From contig JABMQA010000487.1 in the NCBI GenBank assembly GCA_013203545.1, positions 1-5,053 of the forward strand: a stretch of 5,053 bases of DNA. Reading direction: 5' to 3'. This document shows, in pieces, positions 1-5,053 of this stretch (position 1 is its first letter; each line of letters begins with the position of its first letter). The stretch comes from Bacteroidota bacterium (GTDB lineage Bacteria; Bacteroidota; Bacteroidia; Bacteroidales; 4484-276). Below the pieces are notes generated by a model, which was not told the origin of the DNA, did no database searches, and saw nothing but the letters and a program-made list of their open reading frames with translations. The position numbers and the translations under genes were made by a program.

Positions 1-2
1 CT

Positions 3-938
3 GCTTCCCGTGATCAAAGACCCATTGACATTATAGGAAGTATCCTGTGGTTTTTTTCAATCGGAATTTTACTTTTTGCCCTTAACAAAGGGCATCGGTT
101 GGGCTGGACATCCATGCTGTTCTGGATTCTTATAGGAAGTTCGATGGTTTTAGCCATTTTGTTTATAATACGGGAGATAAAATCAAAGAACCCAATTTTT
201 CCTTTGGGTATGCTTGGCGGTATTAAAGGTGTGGCTGCACTCCTGATAGGTGTGCTCGTATTTAGCCTGATTGCCGGCAATGCCTTTTTAATGCCGTTTT
301 TCCTGGAAAACATAAAATACCTTTCTTCATCAGAAGTTGGCGGTTTATTCCTTTTTTTCTCAGTTGCTGCTGCAATTTTTAGTTTTCTGGCAGGCAGACT
401 GGCACTACGTTACAAACAACGTAATCTGATTACCATCGCACTTTTGATTGGCTCACTGGCTTGCATTGGTTTTTACTTTGCAATGAGCCTGAACGGTTTG
501 GTTCCGGTAATCATCTTTCTGATTTTACTTGGAATCATGGTTGGCCTATTTCTTCCCAACAACAACAGCCTTATCATGGGACTTGCCCCCGAAGGAAAAA
601 AAGGCGTATATTCGGGCATTTACGATACCTTTAATAACATTGGCCTTGCTGCCGGAGCTTGCATTTTTGAAGTGGTGTTTGCAGGGAAGACAGACCATAT
701 CCTGCAAACTGTGCAGGACAAAATTTCTTCGAAAAACTGGATGTTGCCCGGGTTCCTTGATTCATATTTCCTGGCAACAGTCATTTGTGTAATTGGATTT
801 CTGATTTCGTTATGGCTTATAAAGATGAAACCAACTACCGGCATTATTACCAATTCCAAAAAGATGGTTAAACCCGCAATTTTTCATACCTTTGATAATC
901 CAAAAAATATGTGCACCAGAAATCAGCAAACATTATGA
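3..938 (+). CDS. DHA2-type MFS multidrug efflux transporter, C-terminal part (5' end outside the window)
   Basis: The frame is open from the left edge and gives the last 311 residues of an inner-membrane drug:proton antiporter of the 14-helix DHA2 (EmrB/QacA-like) group. Eight hydrophobic segments are visible, at about residues 9-25, 38-56, 77-100, 112-131, 143-162, 167-190, 206-228 and 254-275 of the visible part. They match helices 7-14, so roughly the first 200 residues lie upstream. Family-like signatures include the D-x-x-G start of helix 7, the G-W at residues 34-35, an AGRLALR loop at about 130-136 resembling the MFS motif-A repeat, and the YDTFNNIGLAAG stretch of helix 13. A TTG at 99 could be read as a start, but it falls inside this continuous membrane domain and is not credible. 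After helix 14 there is a tail of about 36 mostly polar residues. The stop overlaps the next start as ATGA. The exported substrate cannot be told from sequence. Confidence 0.9.
   Translation, partial: ASRDQRPIDIIGSILWFFSIGILLFALNKGHRLGWTSMLFWILIGSSMVLAILFIIREIKSKNPIFPLGMLGGIKGVAALLIGVLVFSLIAGNAFLMPFFLENIKYLSSSEVGGLFLFFSVAAAIFSFLAGRLALRYKQRNLITIALLIGSLACIGFYFAMSLNGLVPVIIFLILLGIMVGLFLPNNNSLIMGLAPEGKKGVYSGIYDTFNNIGLAAGACIFEVVFAGKTDHILQTVQDKISSKNWMLPGFLDSYFLATVICVIGFLISLWLIKMKPTTGIITNSKKMVKPAIFHTFDNPKNMCTRNQQTL
887..894 (+). promoter_or_regulatory. Candidate Bacteroidota -7 promoter element before the peptidase remnant
   Basis: TACCTTTG matches all fixed positions of the Bacteroidota -7 consensus TAnnTTTG. 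It lies 40 bases before the ATG at 935, which would leave a leader of about 30 bases. No convincing -33 TTTG/TTG element is visible at the expected distance; the nearest is a poor match around 865-870. The site also lies inside the transporter tail. One or so chance match per strand is expected in 5 kb, so this rests mainly on position. Confidence 0.3.
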
Positions 939-1144
939 AACTTCTACTACACATGCTGGCCTTAACATTCCCTACTTTGATTTTATGCCAGTCAGTTGAA
1001 TACCCCTATACAAAAAAGGATATCCGGATTGACACTTTCTATAACACAACCGTTGAAGATGAATACCGATGGTTGGAAGATTTGGACAGTGAAGACGTTA
1101 GAAATTGGATTGAAGAACAAAATAAATACACAAATAAAACCTAA
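935..1144 (+). pseudogene. Truncated prolyl oligopeptidase (S9A) remnant, N-terminal 69 codons
   Basis: The 69-residue product matches only the extreme N-terminus of secreted prolyl endopeptidases. Residues 1-19 form a signal peptide (MKLLLHMLALTFPTLILCQ). Residues 23-64 carry the family's opening signature: YPYTKKD, then DTFYNTTVEDEYRWLED (33-49), then DSEDVRNWIEEQN (51-63). The YRWLED motif is the most diagnostic part. Intact S9A enzymes are about 680-720 residues, with a beta-propeller followed by an alpha/beta-hydrolase domain holding Ser-Asp-His. Everything from the propeller on is missing, so no activity is possible. ATG 935 is chosen over GTG 911 because the signal peptide begins there and it overlaps the transporter stop as ATGA, a normal coupled-gene junction. 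Homology ends close to the stop at 1142-1144 and an unrelated gene starts 11 bases later, so a deletion or rearrangement is more likely than a point mutation. A lipobox is unlikely because the residue before Cys18 is Leu. Confidence 0.75.
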
Positions 1145-1155
1145 AAAAATTTATT

Positions 1156-1497
1156 ATGCAGAACCTTAGAAATATCATCGAATTGCTGTCAACGATCCTG
1201 GAAGCCGCAGGCGTAATAATTATTATTGCAGGAATATTATTTTTCGTGGTTAAGTTCCTGTTCAATCTTTTAAAAGATAAACCTGACATTTATAAATCAT
1301 TGCGGCAGGACATAGGAAAGGTTATCCTTTTAGGCCTGGAAATTTTGGTTGCAGCCGACATCATCCATACGGTGATCATCGACCCAACCCTTACCCAGGT
1401 ATTTGCGCTGGGGGTAATCGTTCTGATCAGGACTTTCCTGAGTATTTCATTGCAGATAGAAATTGATGGGAAATTCCCGTGGCAACGGAAAAATTGA
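1156..1497 (+). CDS. DUF1622-type three-helix membrane protein
   Basis: The 113-residue product is a small integral membrane protein with three hydrophobic segments, at about residues 14-36, 53-74 and 78-99. It resembles the DUF1622 family in length and signatures: GLEILVAADIIHTV at residues 60-73 in the second helix and LIRTFLSISLQIEIDG at residues 90-105, followed by a short tail ending FPWQRKN. The conserved charged residues inside or beside helices (Glu62, Asp68, Arg92, Glu102) are typical of the family and suggest a role beyond simple anchoring, but the function is not known. ATG 1156 is preceded by an A/T-only stretch and no Shine-Dalgarno sequence, which is usual in Bacteroidota. The gene follows the peptidase remnant by 11 bases and may be transcribed from the promoter of the upstream genes or from one inside the remnant. 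It faces the minus-strand cluster end to end, with only 29 bases between them. Confidence 0.85.
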   Translation: MQNLRNIIELLSTILEAAGVIIIIAGILFFVVKFLFNLLKDKPDIYKSLRQDIGKVILLGLEILVAADIIHTVIIDPTLTQVFALGVIVLIRTFLSISLQIEIDGKFPWQRKN

Positions 1498-1526
1498 AAT
1501 GTGCTGAATACAATATAACAGTTTTC

Positions 1527-3266
1527 TTATTGACTTTTAATGCACCTAACTGAAAACCCATGATTTATATTTTCAGTTCTGGTAGTAATATCATCAAATG
1601 CACTAAATAGTTTTTGTACTTCTGCTAATTTGCCATACGATTGTGTTGATGTCCAAAAAAATGCATTAACACCTTTACCATAAAAAATCTTATAAACATT
1701 TCTTCCACCAGCAGGTAGGGCAGTAAATTTACTGGTATTGGAGGCACCATGGTTTGGACTACTCCAATGTTCAGTTCCTTCTTCCTTTAGTGCACCGCCT
1801 GCATTATTACTCTTACCTAAATACGTCATCAGTTCCTGCCATTCAGAATTATCAGGTAAATGCCAACCATCAGGGCAAACAACCAAAGCATTATTCCAGC
1901 TATAAAGTCTTCCATAAATATCACAATTAAGATCTATATTCTCATAGCACCAACTATCATTAATATAGAATTTTAAATTTTCAGACATCCATAACTGGTT
2001 ACCAATTTTCACCCAATTATACATACTACCATCCCGTTTATCTTTAAATACACCGGCATTTTCATCCATTTTATTACTGCTATTCCTGGAAGACATTTCA
2101 TTGGCATAAACTGTCGTGATTAATTCATTATCAATCGAAATTTCCATTTCCCAAATTTCAATGCCCTCAATACGAACGACATGAATTCCAAATGGAATAT
2201 TGTGAAGGACAAAACGTGAATTTTTTTCTATCATATTTTGGAAACTGTTGTCCAAAAAAAATTTTCCTTCTATTTGTGTCTCAATGGCAATTCTTCCATA
2301 TTTCTTGATAGGTACTTCATTGGTGATAACTGGAATACCGAGCTTGGTTTCATCTTTATCGTTATCATTTGACAAGATAAAGACAAAATCGCCTTTGTCA
2401 AGATACTTATCCCTGATTTTTCCATATTGAGGATGTTGCTGGTCGTATGAATAATTTGTAACCTGGTAAGATAAATACTCCCCCAACTCACTTCCACTTA
2501 AATATCCATCATTGTTACCATCAGCGTCAGATGTTGTGAGGGATTTTATAAAATACTCACGGAACAAACTTCGATCCGGAACTTCTTCATTTTCACTCCC
2601 GGAAGTAATAAACTGCCGCACAGGTTCTTTGGTCTTCGCAGATATAGGTATTGGCACGGCACGGCTAATATTAAACAAACTTCCTGAAAAGCAGGCATCA
2701 AAAATAAATAGCGCGTGTTTTGAGAGTATGTTTCTTGCCCATGTATCAAAATTTCTCATGCTTATGGCCTTCTTGTGAAATTCGCTTTGGCTTTCAAATG
2801 GCAATGGGGCGTTTGAAGGGACAATATAACCCATATCCCTACCATCCTGAGCCTTCATTGTGTAACCATGTCCAGCAAAATAAATTATTAGTCTGGTATT
2901 CATTTCAAGTCCATAGTTTTCGATAAAATCAGAAATCTCATCTTCCATTTCCTTATCAGTAGGATTTTCAATAAGAATAACACTAAAGCCATGATCAATT
3001 AATGCATTTCTAACTTCATTAACATCATTCTTTACACCAGGCAAATTTGGCCATCCATTTTCATACTTGCTCACTCCAATAATTAAAGCATAAGATTGCT
3101 CATAAAGTGTGCATTCAATATTATCAAATTGAATATTAATGTTTTGGAAACCCCTGTTCTGACCCAATACCTCAATGTTAACAAATGAAAAGCAGCAATA
3201 CACATAGGCTGCTAAATAAATTGGGCATGAATATCCTACAATCAAATTCCTAAAATACGTAAACAT
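1527..3266 (-). CDS. Exported caspase-like (C14) peptidase with EF-hand loop, PEGA-like and FISUMP domains
   Basis: The product has 579 residues read from ATG 3266. A signal peptide ends near residue 36 (VLGQ/N); it is rather polar and could be an uncleaved anchor. The caspase-fold domain spans about 58-300: the first strand ALIIGVSKY, the LPGVKNDV segment (74-81), catalytic His133 in FAGHG, and catalytic Cys192 in FDACFSG. Asp190 and Asp81 sit where metacaspases place S1-pocket acids, which suggests Arg/Lys specificity (inference). Residues 249-260 form a full 12-residue EF-hand loop with Asp249, Asn251, Asp253 and Glu260. HPQYG follows at 278-282, as in other bacterial caspases. About 324-389 resembles a PEGA-type beta domain (FFLD, then IPFGIHVVRIEG). 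About 405-579 is a complete FISUMP domain: IGNQLWMSENL, YGRLYSWNNA, CPDGWHLP (464-471), FTALPAGG, FWTST and GFSVRC (570-575), with cysteines at 440, 448, 464 and 575. A GTG at 3299 would add 11 residues ahead of the signal sequence and is less likely. The gene lies 62 bases after the upstream paralogue pair and is probably co-transcribed with it. Its substrate is unknown. Confidence 0.88.
   Translation of the reverse strand: MFTYFRNLIVGYSCPIYLAAYVYCCFSFVNIEVLGQNRGFQNINIQFDNIECTLYEQSYALIIGVSKYENGWPNLPGVKNDVNEVRNALIDHGFSVILIENPTDKEMEDEISDFIENYGLEMNTRLIIYFAGHGYTMKAQDGRDMGYIVPSNAPLPFESQSEFHKKAISMRNFDTWARNILSKHALFIFDACFSGSLFNISRAVPIPISAKTKEPVRQFITSGSENEEVPDRSLFREYFIKSLTTSDADGNNDGYLSGSELGEYLSYQVTNYSYDQQHPQYGKIRDKYLDKGDFVFILSNDNDKDETKLGIPVITNEVPIKKYGRIAIETQIEGKFFLDNSFQNMIEKNSRFVLHNIPFGIHVVRIEGIEIWEMEISIDNELITTVYANEMSSRNSSNKMDENAGVFKDKRDGSMYNWVKIGNQLWMSENLKFYINDSWCYENIDLNCDIYGRLYSWNNALVVCPDGWHLPDNSEWQELMTYLGKSNNAGGALKEEGTEHWSSPNHGASNTSKFTALPAGGRNVYKIFYGKGVNAFFWTSTQSYGKLAEVQKLFSAFDDITTRTENINHGFSVRCIKSQ
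1548..1578. repeat. Perfect 9-bp inverted repeat near the 3' end of the caspase gene
   Basis: AACTGAAAA (1548-1556) and TTTTCAGTT (1570-1578) are exact reverse complements separated by 13 bases. The structure lies in the last codons of the FISUMP domain, starting 19 bases before the stop codon. Neither strand has a T-run directly after the stem, so it is not a classical terminator. In AT-rich DNA of this length such a repeat could easily arise by chance. Confidence 0.35.
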
Positions 3267-3328
3267 AGTAGTAAATATTTTAAAATGATAATGTATCACA
3301 AAACAATTGCTTTCTAAATTACTGCTTT

Positions 3329-4195
3329 TTAATAGTCCTGTAATAATATTTTATTAATTTTTTTAATAAACTTTCGTTTCCTTTCGGTGTTCTTCTTTTT
3401 GGAAAGATAAATTGCACGATTAACCCCGCCAAAGTAAAATTTAATAAAAAGACCCAATCCTCCAATTGCACCTGTTAAAAAAAGTCCGTTTTGAACAAAA
3501 TAGACACTTAATAAAAAAGAAGCAGTACATAATGAAAGGTTCAATAGTCCATCTAAAGGATAACCCGAATAACACTGTCCAAGCCCCGGGCAAAACATTG
3601 ACATATTTCTCGCTAGTTTTTCATTTTTTAACTTTGGCAACGATTCCTTTGAATACAATTCTAAAATTGTTTCAGTAAGTAATGCAATATGATTATTCGT
3701 AACATATGTTCCATTTATATATTTAATTGCGCATAACTTTGCGCTGTCCCATTGCTGTAATTGATTATATGTCATTACATAAAGAAGATTAGAAAAGTTT
3801 TCTAGCTCAGCATTATTTCTAAAATCAATCTCTTTAAGATGGTAAAGGGCAGATTCATAGTTATTTGTTAAATATGAACAAAGTGCAATTTCATAAAAAA
3901 ACTCACTTTTAAAACTATCTGGAATTTTATAGATATTAATTCTCTGTAATTCATGCAAGGCACCCTCAAAATCCGAAATTTGTTTATAGCACTGTACTTT
4001 TCCCAAAACAGCCTTGCAAATAATCTCGGTTTGTGGACTATTTTGAAATAAAATCCTTTCGTATGAAATTGAAGCTTCATAATAGTTTCGCTGTGCGAAA
4101 AGTTGATCAGCTTCATAAAATATTTTATCATTGTCCCCTTGACTAATTACTATAAAAGGCATCAATAGAAAGCTGCAAATTATGCTGTATTTCAT
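3329..4195 (-). CDS. Exported TPR-like protein with C-terminal PGLGQ.Y membrane domain (second paralogue)
   Basis: The product has 288 residues read from ATG 4195. Residues 1-19 are a signal peptide ending VISQ. Four helical hairpins resembling TPR units follow at about 25-53, 60-86, 97-123 and 134-160; the A-x-x-x-Y and YY/YESA spacing is typical (NYYEAS, NNYESALYHL). From about 199 a membrane domain begins with CPGLGQCYSGYPLDGL (residues 202-217), then two hydrophobic helices at about 216-234 and 237-256, then GGVNRAIYLSKKKN and a strongly basic tail. The motif order PG-x-GQ-x-Y-x-G-x-x-x-D-G, helices, G-x-x-x-A-x-x-x-x-K is one I associate with uncharacterised Bacteroidota membrane proteins with TPRs. 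It matches the upstream gene, so the two are tandem paralogues. The start lies inside the 3' end of that gene with no visible Shine-Dalgarno, suggesting translational coupling. ATG 4207 is an alternative start, adding four residues. A role as scaffold or anchor facing outside the cytoplasm is inferred. Confidence 0.8.
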   Translation of the reverse strand: MKYSIICSFLLMPFIVISQGDNDKIFYEADQLFAQRNYYEASISYERILFQNSPQTEIICKAVLGKVQCYKQISDFEGALHELQRINIYKIPDSFKSEFFYEIALCSYLTNNYESALYHLKEIDFRNNAELENFSNLLYVMTYNQLQQWDSAKLCAIKYINGTYVTNNHIALLTETILELYSKESLPKLKNEKLARNMSMFCPGLGQCYSGYPLDGLLNLSLCTASFLLSVYFVQNGLFLTGAIGGLGLFIKFYFGGVNRAIYLSKKKNTERKRKFIKKINKILLQDY

Positions 4196-5018
4196 GATCG
4201 ATAACATTGTTAAAATCAGTGTTAGACCTTTTTATAGCGAAAACGCTTCCCCAGATATTTCCAATATAAAAAAAACTAAAAACCGAAGTGAAAAATATAC
4301 TCTTAAAATCTGATATCCCATGCTTTTTTATGCTTTCATATGCAAATACTGCGAACATGGATGTTATTAAAAAACTCGATATACCTTCCATGGGCTTATT
4401 AGCATACATTTTTCCTAAACCAGGTATAACTGCCGACAATGACGCTGCAATAAAAGGTGATTTGGGCTTTTTGTAATAAAGTTTATCATAAAGTTCATCA
4501 TTTTTTTTCATCAAATCCCCCAGTACATAAAAAGTGTGATTATCACGGATTTGTGAATAATTTTCTAAATTTCGCTGCAAAAGTAATACTGATGAAATAC
4601 TATACCATTTAATTTCATTATCAATGATGTCATTTGTTTTAACACTTTGGGCAAGCATCATTGATTCTTTATATTTTTTGAGTGAGGCGAAATTTCTCAG
4701 GTTTAAAAATTGGGCATCTAAATATTTATTAAAATCCGGTTCAATTGCATTCAAATATCTTATTGATGAATCATGAAGATGCAATTTATAAAAAGATTTC
4801 CCCATAAAAAAATAAACAGAATCTTTTTGATTACAATTAATAACTGCTTTTCTATCAAGATTTTTTAAAACAAAAATGGCGTCATTATAATAATGGTTCA
4901 TATAAAGATGGGAGATAAATTTCAGCTCGCTTGTTATGTTTTCGCAATGTGAGTTTTGCGCAAACTGATCTAATGCCATGAAAGATACTATAATAAATAT
5001 AGTGAGTTTTGCGCCCAT
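4143..5018 (-). CDS. Exported TPR-like protein with C-terminal PGLGK.Y membrane domain (first paralogue)
   Basis: The product has 291 residues read from ATG 5018. Residues 1-21 form a signal peptide ending FAQ/N. About 30-160 is a helical repeat region with TPR-like hairpins (for example HYYNDAIFVLKNL near 43-55 and KKYKESMMLAQS near 114-125), but the units are too diverged to count with confidence. The C-terminal membrane domain opens with SAVIPGLGKMYANKPMEG (residues 195-212), then two hydrophobic helices at about 213-230 and 240-262, then GNIWGSVFAIKRSN and a polar tail. This mirrors the next gene downstream, although overall identity looks low. Lys replaces the usual Gln of PGLGQ. ATG 5018 is preferred over GTG 5030 because AGGTGG lies 8 bases upstream and the GTG sits inside that ribosome-binding site. 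The last 17 or so codons overlap the start of the downstream paralogue. It is the first visible gene of the minus-strand unit; molecular function is unknown. Confidence 0.8.
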   Translation of the reverse strand: MGAKLTIFIIVSFMALDQFAQNSHCENITSELKFISHLYMNHYYNDAIFVLKNLDRKAVINCNQKDSVYFFMGKSFYKLHLHDSSIRYLNAIEPDFNKYLDAQFLNLRNFASLKKYKESMMLAQSVKTNDIIDNEIKWYSISSVLLLQRNLENYSQIRDNHTFYVLGDLMKKNDELYDKLYYKKPKSPFIAASLSAVIPGLGKMYANKPMEGISSFLITSMFAVFAYESIKKHGISDFKSIFFTSVFSFFYIGNIWGSVFAIKRSNTDFNNVIDHEIQHNLQLSIDAFYSN

Positions 5019-5026
5019 TCCTACTT

Positions 5027-5032
5027 CCACCT
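5027..5032 (-). promoter_or_regulatory. Shine-Dalgarno-like site fixing the first paralogue's start
   Basis: On the minus strand this reads AGGTGG, a five-of-six match to AGGAGG, with 8 bases before ATG 5018. It is the only good ribosome-binding site in the window. The competing GTG start at 5030 falls within it, which argues for the ATG. Confidence 0.55.
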
Positions 5033-5053
5033 ATAAATTTGATAATTTTCATC

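Noticed and set aside
14..313. Open frame on the minus strand opposite the transporter
   Set aside because: It lies wholly over a clear transmembrane-protein gene; its Pro/Lys/Ile-rich product matches no family I recognise.
911..934. GTG 911 as the start of the peptidase remnant
   Set aside because: It would put eight non-signal residues ahead of a good signal peptide; ATG 935 gives a standard ATGA overlap.
1485..1530. A rho-independent terminator between the two convergent genes
   Set aside because: The 29-base gap holds no stem longer than 3 bp followed by a T-run; the CCCGT/ACGG pairing at the end of the DUF1622 gene is imperfect and too short.
1527..2050. Diversity-generating retroelement with the FISUMP domain as variable protein
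   Set aside because: No reverse transcriptase, no template repeat and no run of Asn codons at variable positions is present; only the fold analogy and a hairpin hint at it.
2248..2926. Several short open frames on both strands within the caspase gene (2248-2430, 2270-2497, 2512-2778, 2546-2749, 2720-2926)
   Set aside because: They cover well-conserved caspase motifs in the real frame and have no family signatures of their own.
3267..3328. A separate promoter for the caspase gene
   Set aside because: The best -7 match on the minus strand (TTGTTTTG) lacks the A at position 2 and no -33 element is spaced correctly, so co-transcription with the upstream pair is simpler.
5034..5041. TAAATTTG, a match to the Bacteroidota -7 consensus on the plus strand
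   Set aside because: It points out of the window with only 12 bases after it, no -33 element is visible, and one or so such match per strand is expected by chance.

Overview
The window looks like a piece of a Bacteroidota chromosome. It is AT-rich, most starts have no strong Shine-Dalgarno sequence, and the predicted signal peptides end in -AQ, -SQ or -GQ. The protein families also fit: a FISUMP C-terminal domain, an exported caspase-like peptidase, and TPR proteins carrying a 'PGLGQ.Y' membrane domain. I cannot place it to genus.

Left part (1-1497, plus strand). The window opens inside the last 311 codons of a 14-helix DHA2-type multidrug efflux transporter, showing helices 7-14. Its stop codon overlaps, as ATGA, the start of a prolyl oligopeptidase gene. 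That gene survives only as its first 69 codons (signal peptide plus the family's N-terminal signature) before a stop, so it is a decayed remnant. A short intact gene for a three-helix membrane protein of the DUF1622 type follows 11 bases later.

Right part (1527-5018, minus strand, convergent with the left part). Three genes read right to left. The first two (4143-5018 and 3329-4195, overlapping by 53 bases) encode tandem, diverged paralogues. Each has a signal peptide, a helical TPR-like repeat region and a C-terminal membrane hairpin domain with a PGLG(Q/K).Y motif. The third (1527-3266) encodes an exported caspase-like cysteine peptidase with an intact His/Cys dyad and a canonical EF-hand-type calcium loop, then a PEGA-like beta domain and a complete C-terminal FISUMP domain. 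Same orientation and tight spacing suggest one transcription unit, possibly starting just beyond the right edge.

How the parts may work together (inference): the two paralogues look like a membrane-anchored pair facing outside the cytoplasm, and the caspase is exported to the same side, with the FISUMP domain as a candidate binding or surface module. This makes an envelope-located, possibly calcium-responsive protease module. Hand counts of single rows give about 41% GC for the left part, about 35% in the caspase gene and about 26% in the two paralogue genes. With the broken peptidase gene nearby, this suggests the minus-strand cluster is accessory and the junction has been rearranged. No RNA genes, insertion sequences, CRISPR arrays or integration sites were seen, and no gene-free stretch exceeds 62 bases.
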